Of a stretch of 64,000 bases of DNA, positions 7,135-15,444 are shown piece by piece; the first letter of the stretch is position 1; each line of letters opens with the position of its first letter. The notes below the pieces were generated by a model. It saw only the letters and a program-made list of their open reading frames with translations. It searched no databases and was not told where the DNA came from. This DNA is from Candidatus Altarchaeales archaeon WOR_SM1_86-2 (GTDB taxonomy: Archaea; Altiarchaeota; Altiarchaeia; IMC4; MCBC01), in the NCBI GenBank assembly GCA_001723855.1, contig MCBC01000067.1:1-64000 (forward strand), given 5' to 3'. Both the position numbers and the translations under genes were made by a program.

Positions 7135-8973
7135 ATGTCGAAATATGAGACATATGAGAACTACTGTCGTATAGCACATAACTACTTTAAGGGGTTCGTT
7201 AAGGATTTTAAACCCTCCCGGAAGTTAAAGGAGGCTATAAAATTCACGGGGATGAAAGTTAAACCCGCGGAAGTTTATGCCCTGGCAGTCGCATCGGTTT
7301 TTGCTCTTTTACTTTTGACCTTAATTTTATTTTTTGTTTTTATTCTTATTGGCATTATAAATTTTGCGGGTATTCTTATCTGCATAATCTTCCTGTTGCT
7401 CCCCATAGTGATGTATTTTTATATGAAGGATTATCCCATATTGATGGAGGGGAAAGAAAAAGCACACTCTTCAGGGGACATCCCAGGGGTCGTAAGTTAC
7501 CTGGTTATGGCTTTGAGAATAAATCCAAACATGGAGAGGGCTATAAAATTTGCGGCAAATCATTCGACCGGGACATTCGAGAAAGTGCTGAAGAAGATGA
7601 TGTATAATATCCGTACGGGAAAATATAGTGCTGAGAGAGGATTGGCTGTGCTGGGGGATGAATGGGGGGAGGTCAGCCCGGAGTTTAAGCGCTCCATGCG
7701 CCTTGTGGTAGCGTCCACATCCGATAAAACGGAGGGGAGGAGACAGGAAACCCTGAATAAAGCAGCCGAGGTTCTTTTAACCGGCTTAAGCGAAAGAACA
7801 GGTGATTCGGCAAGAAAATTGCATACCCCTGTTATGATGGTATTTACATTCGGTGTCATACTGCCTTTAATTTTCATCGCACTGATCCCGTTGGCATCTT
7901 TCATGGGCTTTGGAGTCGGAGCGCCGTTGATAGCATTATTGTACATAATAGTCCTGCCCGCAATCCTTTACATCCTGATAAATTTTATTATCGGGTACAG
8001 GCCGGTAACGATCCCGCCCCCGAGGATACCCTTATCGGAATATCCGGAATTTAAATTGGCTCCCTTTGTAATTCTTTTTGGTTTTTTGATAACTCTCCCG
8101 GGTTTTTTGTATCTTTCGGGCGTGAAGATTGTTGACCTGGGAGCATTATCAATGACTCCGATACTGCTTGGCATCTCTGCGGCATTATCCGGGTATTTTA
8201 TCGGAACCTCGTACAGGATAAAGCGGATGAGGGATGACATATATGCCATGGAAGGCGAATTCGGGGAGACAATGTACCAGCTGGGGGTTATTTTATCCGA
8301 AGGCCGTTCTTTAGAGGATGCGATGTCAAGGATCAAGGAGATGTCAAGGGATGCGAAATCCGCTGAGATATTCGCGATAGCGGCAAATAATGTGCGGCTT
8401 TTCAATATGGATTTGAAATCCGCGTTTTTTGACAGTAAAGCCGGGTCCGCAAGAAAGGTATTCTCGGATACGATAAAGAGTGCTGTAGAGACCATAGTGG
8501 CAATATCCAGCAGGGGCTCCGCATCCATAGCGTCTTTAGCATACCGCCTGTCGGATCATATAAAGAACATGCGCGCTGTAGATGCGGAAATAAAAAGGAC
8601 CCTGGGCAGCGTTGTGTCGTCAATGCAGATAATCGCAGGAGTGGTCGGGCCGCTGGTCGGAGGAATGATCTCCGGTATGAGCAACGTGCTGGCGGGCAGC
8701 ATGGGAAAGGTTATAGCGGAAGGTGCGGGGATGTTCGGATTCGGAACAACTGCCGCGGCAGAGCCGATATCCCCCGGGATAATAACGATAATAGTGGGGA
8801 TTTATGTAATCGAGACCGCCATAATACTAATCTCGTTCTCGGATGATCTGATCTACGGCGGGGACGCGGTAATGAAAAAATACCATCTCGGGCTTTACAT
8901 ACCCGCGGCTACATTAATGTTCATCACCAGCGCATGGGCTGCAGGGGTGCTTATCGGCGGACTGGGGGGTTAA
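7135..8973 (+). CDS. Pilus assembly membrane platform, double T2SSF domain (TadC/FlaJ-like)
   Basis: The 612-residue multispanning protein shows the archaeal duplicated layout. An N-terminal hydrophobic pair (residues ~45-95) precedes the first T2SSF-type cytosolic domain (around MALRINPNMERAIKFAA). Then come membrane helices, a second T2SSF-type domain (around VILSEGRSLEDAMSRIKEMS) and C-terminal helices. It is the inner-membrane partner on which the ATPase upstream acts to extrude pilins. Spacing to the ATPase gene is 29 bp, so they form one operon. Length and duplication fit archaeal pilus platforms better than the single-domain bacterial PilC. Confidence 0.88.
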   Translation: MSKYETYENYCRIAHNYFKGFVKDFKPSRKLKEAIKFTGMKVKPAEVYALAVASVFALLLLTLILFFVFILIGIINFAGILICIIFLLLPIVMYFYMKDYPILMEGKEKAHSSGDIPGVVSYLVMALRINPNMERAIKFAANHSTGTFEKVLKKMMYNIRTGKYSAERGLAVLGDEWGEVSPEFKRSMRLVVASTSDKTEGRRQETLNKAAEVLLTGLSERTGDSARKLHTPVMMVFTFGVILPLIFIALIPLASFMGFGVGAPLIALLYIIVLPAILYILINFIIGYRPVTIPPPRIPLSEYPEFKLAPFVILFGFLITLPGFLYLSGVKIVDLGALSMTPILLGISAALSGYFIGTSYRIKRMRDDIYAMEGEFGETMYQLGVILSEGRSLEDAMSRIKEMSRDAKSAEIFAIAANNVRLFNMDLKSAFFDSKAGSARKVFSDTIKSAVETIVAISSRGSASIASLAYRLSDHIKNMRAVDAEIKRTLGSVVSSMQIIAGVVGPLVGGMISGMSNVLAGSMGKVIAEGAGMFGFGTTAAAEPISPGIITIIVGIYVIETAIILISFSDDLIYGGDAVMKKYHLGLYIPAATLMFITSAWAAGVLIGGLGG

Positions 8974-9000
8974 ACTTACAGGTTTTTCTTTTTTTGAATT
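8974..9000 (+). terminator. Probable T-rich archaeal terminator after the pilus assembly genes
   Basis: Directly after the stop codon at 8973 the non-template strand reads GGTTTTTCTTTTTTTG, two T-runs of five and seven. Oligo-T tracts of this kind are the usual archaeal intrinsic termination signal and a substrate region for FttA-dependent release. No stem-loop precedes it. Confidence 0.4.
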
Positions 9001-9020
9001 TAAATTAAAAAGTAAATACC

Positions 9021-9440
9021 ATGAAAGCTAAAAGATTCGGCAGCAGATTCATAGTAAGAATAGATAAGGGGGAGGAGATTATTGAAACATTAATACAATT
9101 CTGCAAGGATAATGGCATAAAACTCGGGACCGTGCAGGGGATAGGGGCAACAAACAAAGCCGTGATCGGGCTTTTTGACGCAGAAACCAAGAAATATCAC
9201 TCAAATGAATTGAGGGGAAACCATGAAATCGCCCCTCTGCTCGGGAATATCTCAACGATGGATGGCGAGGTGTATCTGCATATCCACGTCAATTTATGTG
9301 ATCAGGAGCACAATTCTTTCGGCGGGCATTTAAATTCCGCGGTCGTCAGCGCAACCTTCGAAGCGGTCATCGATGTAATTGACGGTGAAATTGACCGCAA
9401 ATTCAGTGACGAGATAGGGTTGAATCTTTATAAATTATAG
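9021..9440 (+). CDS. PPC/DUF296 domain protein (AT-hook-associated fold)
   Basis: The protein has 139 residues. It carries the DUF296/PCC hallmark features: G-V-Q-G-I-G-A-T near residue 38, GLFD, then GNISTMDGEVYLHIHVNL with conserved metal-site-like histidines, and GGHL. Prokaryotic members are small trimeric proteins of uncertain role, often described as predicted DNA-binding. It has its own short leader and lies 17 bp upstream of htpX, probably co-transcribed. Function beyond fold assignment is not known. Confidence 0.85.
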   Translation: MKAKRFGSRFIVRIDKGEEIIETLIQFCKDNGIKLGTVQGIGATNKAVIGLFDAETKKYHSNELRGNHEIAPLLGNISTMDGEVYLHIHVNLCDQEHNSFGGHLNSAVVSATFEAVIDVIDGEIDRKFSDEIGLNLYKL

Positions 9441-9456
9441 TATCTAAAAATATATT

Positions 9457-10332
9457 ATGGAAATTTACGAGCAAACCACAAGCAACAGGAGGAAATCCTG
9501 GCTTTTATTACTGGTGTTTTTTGCGATCATGTTCGTTTTAGGGGTTTTGATCAGTATGTCTTTTGACGCGGGAATGTTTGGGGCGGTGGCGATTATGGTT
9601 TTTGCGTTAATTTATGCGGTGGTGATGTATTACTGGCTTGGAAGCACATTGATCCTCAGCGTAAATAAAGCACATGAGGCGAAAAGAAAGGACTATCTAC
9701 ATTTGTTTAATACCGTTGAGGGTTTGAGTATTGCCGCGGGCATCCCGGTGCCGAAGATTTATGTGATAAAAGACAAATCCCCGAATGCCTTTGCAACAGG
9801 TCGTGACCCGAAGCATGCTTCTGTAGCGGTAACCACAGGGCTTCTTGAGAGATTGAATCGCATGGAGCTTGAAGGCGTTATTGCTCACGAGCTCTCGCAC
9901 ATAAAGAATTATGATATCCGGTTTACGATGCTTGCTATCGCATTGATCGGGGCCATCGGGATACTTGCAGGTTTTGCAACGCGCATGTGGTGGTACGGCG
10001 GAAGAGGAAGAGGAGGCAAGGGGGCAGGACCCATTATAATAATCGCAATAATCGCGGGAATTCTCGCACCATTTATCGCACAACTTGTCAAACTTGCAAT
10101 TTCAAGAAAAAGGGAGTATATGGCAGATGCAACCGGGGCGTTACTCACCCGGTACCCGCAGGGATTGGCGGACGCGCTTAAAAAAATATCCAAGGCAGAG
10201 CCGATGAAATCAGCAGATGAAACATCCGCTCCCCTGTATATCGTGAACCCCTTTGGGAAGAAATTTATAGGTAATTTATACAGCACCCACCCTCCGATAG
10301 AGGACAGGATCAAGGCGCTTGAGAAGATGTGA
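9457..10332 (+). CDS. htpX: HtpX-family membrane zinc metalloprotease
   Basis: The protein has 291 residues. Two N-terminal membrane helices (residues ~15-62) are followed by the M48 protease motif H144-E145-L-S-H148 and, later, the third zinc ligand in REYMADATGA. Two more hydrophobic segments lie between (IAIIAGILAPFIAQL). HtpX degrades misfolded membrane proteins with its active site facing the cytoplasm. The last 132 bp of the gene are duplicated at 11944-12075, on the far side of an inserted toxin-antitoxin cassette. The chromosomal htpX itself is intact. Confidence 0.92.
   Translation: MEIYEQTTSNRRKSWLLLLVFFAIMFVLGVLISMSFDAGMFGAVAIMVFALIYAVVMYYWLGSTLILSVNKAHEAKRKDYLHLFNTVEGLSIAAGIPVPKIYVIKDKSPNAFATGRDPKHASVAVTTGLLERLNRMELEGVIAHELSHIKNYDIRFTMLAIALIGAIGILAGFATRMWWYGGRGRGGKGAGPIIIIAIIAGILAPFIAQLVKLAISRKREYMADATGALLTRYPQGLADALKKISKAEPMKSADETSAPLYIVNPFGKKFIGNLYSTHPPIEDRIKALEKM
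10201..10332 (+). repeat. Left copy of a 132-bp direct repeat (3' end of htpX)
   Basis: The 132 bases ending at the htpX stop codon are repeated without gaps at 11944-12075, with about 11 mismatches by my count (~92% identity). Similarity stops abruptly at both ends. The two copies bracket 1611 bp that carry a membrane protein and a VapBC-like pair. Confidence 0.9.
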
Positions 10333-10388
10333 AATTGGTTTTTATCCCTTATTTTAACAATCAATTATAGAATCTATAAACGAATTTA

Positions 10389-11231
10389 ATGAAAATGAGC
10401 CCTAAAATCGCATTTAAAGTATTGACAATTTTATGTTTGACAGTGATGTTTGCAGGTTTTGTAAGTGGTTACCAGATTGATATTGATGTACCCTATGAAG
10501 AGGATGCCAACATCACATCCATTCGCGGGGATCATTTTATTAAAAAAAATGGCGATTTAGAATCTAATATAAATGTGCGGATTTATTTGCCTTCTAACTA
10601 TTCTGCTAAACATCACAATATAACAATTCGTTTTTTCCCTTGGGAGCATACAACTATGAAACCAGTAGAAAATGTTTCCGTTGCGAATGAGGGTAAAATA
10701 CCATGCAAGCGGTATTTTAAAAATTATACAGAGCCAAAACCTTTCCGCAATGAAGAAGGTAAACGGGAACTACTAAATTACACTAAGTATTATATAACTT
10801 TCGTACCGGAAAAAACAGAAAGTTGGCGGTTTTTCGAATTTGAAATTAACTATACAACGCCAAAATTTATTTTTGAACAAGGAGATTATTATGTGGCTTG
10901 GTTGAATTTCCCAAATATGGAAGGCAAAAGTATGGAGAATACTATCGCTTTACATTCGGAAGAGGATATTCCTCGTTTTTTACCAGATGCTAAAAGAATC
11001 ATGAGGCCATCTGTTGATGAATATGAAAAAAACCAGTCCAGATGGGCTTTCCTTTTTGAGGGCACAGAAGATATAATGATCTGGTATTGGAATGAGGAAA
11101 GGGTAAAAGAAAGAGAACAAAAACTCCGGCGGGATTATACTATATTTGGTGCCATCTTAGGGTTTATTGGCTCTTTTATTGTTGCAATGTTGGTCATATT
11201 TTTAGAAAGAAAAGATATTATAAGATTTTGA
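10389..11231 (+). CDS. Unknown secreted, membrane-anchored protein
   Basis: The protein has 280 residues and I recognise no family. A signal peptide (MKMSPKIAFKVLTILCLTVMF, cleaved near VSGYQ) is followed by a ~215-residue extracytoplasmic domain with many N-x-S/T sites and aromatic residues. A C-terminal transmembrane helix (FGAILGFIGSFIVAMLVIFL) precedes a short basic tail. It is the first gene of the cassette bounded by the htpX 3'-end duplication. Its AT-rich codon choice differs visibly from the flanking htpX and DUF2207 genes, suggesting transfer together with the toxin-antitoxin pair. Confidence 0.6.
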   Translation: MKMSPKIAFKVLTILCLTVMFAGFVSGYQIDIDVPYEEDANITSIRGDHFIKKNGDLESNINVRIYLPSNYSAKHHNITIRFFPWEHTTMKPVENVSVANEGKIPCKRYFKNYTEPKPFRNEEGKRELLNYTKYYITFVPEKTESWRFFEFEINYTTPKFIFEQGDYYVAWLNFPNMEGKSMENTIALHSEEDIPRFLPDAKRIMRPSVDEYEKNQSRWAFLFEGTEDIMIWYWNEERVKEREQKLRRDYTIFGAILGFIGSFIVAMLVIFLERKDIIRF

Positions 11232-11245
11232 ATTGTTACTCTTAC

Positions 11246-11635
11246 CTATACAAAATCTCTTGTTCTGACAACCTTCTTTATGTCATTGAAATGTTTATCC
11301 TCTGCCCACAGATAACACTCAAATTCTAATGCTAATGCCAAAATATCAACATCTTTTTTGTCAATTTTACCAATTAGTTCATCTGCTTCCTTTATCTTAT
11401 CCGCATAATTTTCCCTTGGATAAACTTTTATGGGCAGCAAAGAAAGAGCAAACTCAATTTTGTTTATATCAACACCAGATTTCTTGGCAATCATTGGCAG
11501 ATACTTTCTCACCTCAGTGATTGTAAATTCTGTTGTTATAAACTCAAACTTTGAATCAAATAATATATTTCTCGATACTCCCCCGATCAGAGCAGAGATA
11601 ATTATATTCGCATCAACACATATCTTTATCTTCAT
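11246..11635 (-). CDS. PIN-domain ribonuclease toxin (VapC-like)
   Basis: The protein has 129 residues. The N-terminal KICVDANIIISAL places the first PIN-domain Asp (D8) at the end of strand 1. Other acidic positions follow in the TEVRKYL segment and in DVDILALALEFECYLWAEDKHF, giving the usual four-acid Mg-binding nuclease site. VapC toxins cleave RNA, usually tRNA, when their antitoxin is lost. It overlaps the upstream antitoxin gene by 4 bp, the standard order for VapBC, and lies in the htpX-bounded cassette. Confidence 0.85.
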   Translation of the reverse strand: MKIKICVDANIIISALIGGVSRNILFDSKFEFITTEFTITEVRKYLPMIAKKSGVDINKIEFALSLLPIKVYPRENYADKIKEADELIGKIDKKDVDILALALEFECYLWAEDKHFNDIKKVVRTRDFV

Positions 11636-11868
11636 TCTCTCATCTTTTCAAATTCCTCTAAAATTTCTTCCTCTTCTACTCCGCTTTTATTTAATCCCCG
11701 AGCAATTTCATTGCTCAACTCAAAAAAAATTCGCTTTTTCAACTCTAAAATTTTGTCTCTTGTCGCAACTTCAATAAAATCCCGCTTGCTTTCAAATCCG
11801 AATTTACTCATTATATTACTAATGCCCTCTTCCATTTCATCCGAGATAGATATCGTTATGGTTCCCAT
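11632..11868 (-). CDS. Ribbon-helix-helix antitoxin (VapB-like)
   Basis: The protein has 78 residues. The N-terminal strand GTITISISDEMEEGISNIM followed by two helices fits a ribbon-helix-helix DNA-binding fold. The acidic C-terminus (SGVEEEEILEEFEKMRE) would wrap around the toxin. It overlaps the PIN-domain gene by 4 bp. VapB proteins neutralise the toxin and repress their own promoter; that promoter must lie in the AT-rich gap 11869-11943. Confidence 0.75.
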   Translation of the reverse strand: MGTITISISDEMEEGISNIMSKFGFESKRDFIEVATRDKILELKKRIFFELSNEIARGLNKSGVEEEEILEEFEKMRE

Positions 11869-11943
11869 TTTCGTGAAAATTTTTCTTTTATTAATAGTTA
11901 ACGAATGAATATATAAATTTGTTAAAAGTGAAATTATTTAAAA

Positions 11944-12075
11944 CCGATGAAATCAGCAGATGAAACATCGGCTCCCCTGTATACCGTGAACCCCTTTAAA
12001 AAGAAATTTGTGAGTAATTTATACAGCACCCATCCGCCGATAGATGACAGGATCAAGGCGCTTGAGAAGATGTGA
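11944..12075 (+). pseudogene. Detached 3' fragment of htpX (right copy of the 132-bp direct repeat)
   Basis: The 132 bp correspond codon for codon to the last 43 residues of HtpX (PMKSADETSAPLY...ALEKM) and keep the reading frame and stop. There is no HtpX catalytic part. It marks the far boundary of the 10333-11943 insertion. It is convergent with the DUF2207 gene, whose stop lies 24 bp beyond. It is probably untranslated debris from the insertion event. Confidence 0.88.
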
Positions 12076-12098
12076 ATTCATAAAAAAGGTATACCAGG

Positions 12099-14159
12099 TT
12101 ACCATGCTCCACCACCACCACCACCCGCTCCTCCTCCTGCGCCCCCCACTCCGCCTCCGCTGAATCCTCCTCCGCCACTGCCTGCCGTAGCGGTTGAGAT
12201 TCCTGAATTAAGGGCATGGTTAAATGATGACGCAACCCCCGGGTAAGCATAAATACCCATACTCTCAACTTCTTCTTCTGGAAGTATTAACCGCATGTTC
12301 TTAATAACTTTATCCGCTATTCCAAGTGCCGTAGCGTAGACTATAAAATGCCCCCATAAAACAACCGATGCCGGGGGATATCGCTCCATCTGGCTGAAGT
12401 CCGTAAGGAAATGCTCAAACGCCTTCCATTTCTCATAATATGTTCTTCCGTGGGGAGTCCACCTGCCCCCGATTTTCTGGAATATAAATGAAATGGCAGC
12501 GGATGCGGCAGCGGATGCAGCCAATAATATTGATGAAATTCCGATAAGGGCCGGCATTCTGTCAAAAACCAGTGATGAGAAAATAAAAGTAACGATTGCT
12601 ATAAAAACCGCTGCTGCCCCATAGATTCTCAGGTAGGTGTTGCCTCTGGGGATGAAAATCTTATTTATGGTTATATGCTGTTCCACCAGATCGTTCCAGT
12701 CGTTGTAAAATTTTAAGAACCATTCAGCGGTGCTTTTATCCTTTAATTCTTTTTCAACTTCCTGCCAGGATATAATATCCTTGCCCTCTTTTTTACTTGA
12801 AAATCCCGCTAAAAATATCAAAGAATAATATTCGAAATCCGTAAGATTGTTTATCTTTTTCCCGGTATCCTTATTTATCCTTATTTTTGTTATTTTGTTA
12901 TTTTTAAAAAAATCGAAGTCTATGAAATTCAAAAGATTAAAACCAAAAACATCAAGTTTTATATCTGGTTTTTGCGCATCTTCGTGGGTTTCGGTTCCAT
13001 GAGATTTATCGTACACTATACTCTTTGATTTATCTGTGAATTCAATGATAATATCATCCTTCACACTATCAAATATCAGGAGTTCTTTTACATTTATTTT
13101 TTCGGTTGATATGTTCAGGTAACCTCTTCTTGCCAGATCCATGATCGTTGAGGTAAATGCATTCATTGTCGGCTTTCCGACCCTTCCTCTTACAATGGCA
13201 TTAACGACAGCCGGGGGGTCATTGTAAGGCAGTTCCCGCTCATAAATTCCTTCATAATCTATCCTTGGCTCTCTCCCGTACCTGTAGTAGATCAAAGAAG
13301 GTATGAAAATGGCAACGAACATGAAAATTGATGGGATGATAATCGAAATTACGCTTAAAATCATTTTTTTATTTTCGTAATCCCTCTCTTTTTCAAGAAT
13401 TTCGGGCATACCCTCCATGGATACATACCATATATCCTCATCACTTCCATTAAACCACTGCATTGGCATCACCAACCTGGCCTCAAAGTAACTATATGCT
13501 GGGATGGAGGATGTTCTCACATCAATGTATCTTTCACCAGGATTATATACTGCGTTTTCTTTGGTTACGGAATGAAACCAGTAACTCACATTTCCCTCGC
13601 CTTCCGGAAGATAAATTCTTGCATGTAATTGCCCCAGACTTTTATCCCATTCGCTGCCCCAGAGTTTATAATGGAATTCACTCACATCATTATAGACCTT
13701 TATAACCCTGGAGAGATCATAATCCACATGGAACGTGACATCCCTGTCACATACCTCATTGAGAGAGGATTTTTCATCGGGATAAAGATATGCCTTGATC
13801 CTTACTCTGTCAGCCATGAATTCATTTTCTGGCTTGCAGTAAGCACCGCTGCAAATAACTTCGATGTTATCTATTTTTATGTCATGCAGCGGAATCTCTA
13901 TATAAACCCCGTGCCAGCATCCGGAGAAATGATAGTTTATCTTTTCAGTTACATGGACGGTTCCGTTTGAATAAATATGAATGCTCTCATCAGTTGATGC
14001 TAAAGAATACTCTCTTGCAGATACGGTAGAGAGAGATAACATTATAAGAATAAAGGCTATGAAAGCCCATACTGAAGTCGGTTTTTTATTGTATTGAAAA
14101 CCGTATCTGGTTTTCAATGCTAAAAAATTCCATTGGAATTTTCTATTGTATTGCGACAT
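12099..14159 (-). CDS. DUF2207 membrane protein with glycine-rich tail
   Basis: From ATG 14159 the protein is ~686 residues. There is a signal-type hydrophobic segment (AFIAFILIMLSLSTVSA), an extracytoplasmic beta domain, a central helix (SVISIIIPSIFMFVAIFIP), a cytoplasmic region with APPAVVNA-like text (PYNDPPAVVNAIV) and two further helices. It ends in the typical DUF2207 tail of Gly/Ala with GGGFSGGG. The family is widespread and functionally undefined; it is often next to LemA, as here (30-100 bp upstream). The N-terminal region before the signal is encoded by two perfect hairpins (14093-14142), so the start codon and signal peptide are separated by inserted palindromes. An alternative start is 14216. 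Confidence 0.8.
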   Translation of the reverse strand: MSQYNRKFQWNFLALKTRYGFQYNKKPTSVWAFIAFILIMLSLSTVSAREYSLASTDESIHIYSNGTVHVTEKINYHFSGCWHGVYIEIPLHDIKIDNIEVICSGAYCKPENEFMADRVRIKAYLYPDEKSSLNEVCDRDVTFHVDYDLSRVIKVYNDVSEFHYKLWGSEWDKSLGQLHARIYLPEGEGNVSYWFHSVTKENAVYNPGERYIDVRTSSIPAYSYFEARLVMPMQWFNGSDEDIWYVSMEGMPEILEKERDYENKKMILSVISIIIPSIFMFVAIFIPSLIYYRYGREPRIDYEGIYERELPYNDPPAVVNAIVRGRVGKPTMNAFTSTIMDLARRGYLNISTEKINVKELLIFDSVKDDIIIEFTDKSKSIVYDKSHGTETHEDAQKPDIKLDVFGFNLLNFIDFDFFKNNKITKIRINKDTGKKINNLTDFEYYSLIFLAGFSSKKEGKDIISWQEVEKELKDKSTAEWFLKFYNDWNDLVEQHITINKIFIPRGNTYLRIYGAAAVFIAIVTFIFSSLVFDRMPALIGISSILLAASAAASAAISFIFQKIGGRWTPHGRTYYEKWKAFEHFLTDFSQMERYPPASVVLWGHFIVYATALGIADKVIKNMRLILPEEEVESMGIYAYPGVASSFNHALNSGISTATAGSGGGGFSGGGVGGAGGGAGGGGGGAW
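14093..14142. repeat. Two perfect hairpins inserted between start codon and signal peptide of the DUF2207 gene
   Basis: ATTGAAAACC-gtatct-GGTTTTCAAT (14093-14118) and AAAATTCC-att-GGAATTTT (14124-14142) are perfect palindromes. Both stay in frame with the DUF2207 gene and encode the odd segment KFQWNFLALKTRYGFQYNKK. The second resembles the fourth hairpin in the pilin gene (AAAATTTCC/GGAAATTTT). Confidence 0.8.
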
Positions 14160-14241
14160 TCGCATCAATGACTCTCCTTCCATCACTCGGGGATCGCATA
14201 ACTCAGAAATGAACATTTGATGTTTAGGGTTTTAACCTGAA

Positions 14242-14811
14242 TCAGAACTTAACCTTCGGAACCTCCCTCGCAACGCCCTCTATTTCAAACAGTTCTTCCC
14301 GCGTGAAGCCAAAAAGCGAGGCAATTATGTTGTTTGGGATCTGCTGGATCCGTATGTTATATTCCATAACGGAATCGTTGTAGAACTGGCGGGCGTAAGC
14401 GATCTTATTTTCGGTCCCGGATAATTCCTCCTGGAGCTGCATGAAATTCGTGCTTGCTTTAAGGTTAGGATACGATTCCGCAACCGCGAACATACTTTTT
14501 AGGGCGCCGGTCAGCATATTTTCCGCTTCCGCCTGCTTTGCAACCCCCTGTGCGTTTATCGCAGCCGTCCTTGCTTTCGTAACATTTTCAAAAACCTCCC
14601 TTTCATGCTTTGCATAACCCTTTACCGTTTCAATAAGGTTGGGTATAAGGTCGTATCTTCGCTTGAGTTGAACATCGATCTGCGCCCACGCGTTTTTCAC
14701 CCTGCCCCTTAAAGTCACGAGCCCGTTGTAGATAAAAACAAACGCCAGTGCAAGGATAAACAACATTCCCAATACCAATATCGTGCCAATCCCAATGCCT
14801 ATAATATCCAT
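14242..14811 (-). CDS. lemA: LemA family protein
   Basis: From ATG 14811 the protein is 189 residues: one N-terminal membrane helix ([24 protein letters not shown]), then the cytoplasmic helical LemA domain. Family motifs are [23 protein letters not shown] and [10 protein letters not shown] longer frame back to 14868 would place a non-membrane extension first and is less likely. LemA and DUF2207 genes commonly pair. The order here (LemA first, then DUF2207, same strand) suggests one envelope-related operon of unknown biochemical role. Confidence 0.88.
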   Translation of the reverse strand: MDIIGIGIGTILVLGMLFILALAFVFIYNGLVTLRGRVKNAWAQIDVQLKRRYDLIPNLIETVKGYAKHEREVFENVTKARTAAINAQGVAKQAEAENMLTGALKSMFAVAESYPNLKASTNFMQLQEELSGTENKIAYARQFYNDSVMEYNIRIQQIPNNIIASLFGFTREELFEIEGVAREVPKVKF

Positions 14812-14898
14812 AATAATTATTGGATTTATATATAAATAAACTCTACGAAACTGGATTAAATCGACCAAAAATTTCGAATAAGAATGGCAAAATTTTTC

Positions 14899-15414
14899 TC
14901 AATACCTGACAACCTTCTTCCCCCTCCTTTGAGGTATTACCCTCTGCTTTCCTTCAAATTCCCTGTCCAGTTCTTTTCCTTCAAAAAACCTGTCAAGGAA
15001 TACCGCTAACGCAGCCACCTCGGAATGCGGCTGGTTTCCAACCGCTATGTTATAATCAACCATCCCGTATATCTGGGGAGGAACCTTTTTTCCTCCGACG
15101 ATAACCAGCACATTCTCCCTACCCAAAGGAAATTTAACGTCATTTATATTTATCCCATACATGGTCAGATGGATTTTGGTGCCGTCAAACCCCCCAACAA
15201 AACTTTTCCAGTTCTCTATAAATCTAACTCTAAACCCACCGCCCCAGTTTTCATTCACCTCGTCAATACCCTCCTTAACTCTCGAATCCCTACTATCCAG
15301 GACCAGCTCTTGCGCGCCGAATGCCCTCCCCACCAGGGCAATGTGGGTGCTGATCCGTTTATCCCTCTCGAACCTGTGCCCGAGTCTCAGAACAGTGACT
15401 TTCAATTTATTCAT
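14899..15414 (-). CDS. trm56: Archaeal tRNA (cytidine-56 2'-O)-methyltransferase
   Basis: The protein has 171 residues and near-family-consensus motifs: RLGHRFERDKRISTHIALVGRAFGA at the start, HLTMYGININDV in the middle, and the SPOUT knot signature VGNQPHSEVAALAVFLDRFFEG. It ends in a basic RGKKV tail. Trm56 methylates ribose C56 in the T-loop of archaeal tRNAs using S-adenosylmethionine. The gene is divergent from nurA, with ~30 bp between the starts, and stands apart from the LemA operon. Confidence 0.93.
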   Translation of the reverse strand: MNKLKVTVLRLGHRFERDKRISTHIALVGRAFGAQELVLDSRDSRVKEGIDEVNENWGGGFRVRFIENWKSFVGGFDGTKIHLTMYGININDVKFPLGRENVLVIVGGKKVPPQIYGMVDYNIAVGNQPHSEVAALAVFLDRFFEGKELDREFEGKQRVIPQRRGKKVVRY

Positions 15415-15444
15415 ATTTTAATAATAATTAATAAAAGGATAAGG

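Noticed and set aside
12053..12268. Second frame opposite the Gly-rich tail of the DUF2207 gene
   Set aside because: It is a composition artefact of the GGN-rich codons; the DUF2207 tail in the other frame matches the family.
15025..15444. In-frame upstream extension of nurA by 140 codons
   Set aside because: It runs antisense through trm56, which matches its family end to end; NurA similarity begins at the ATG at 15445 after AAGGATAAGG.
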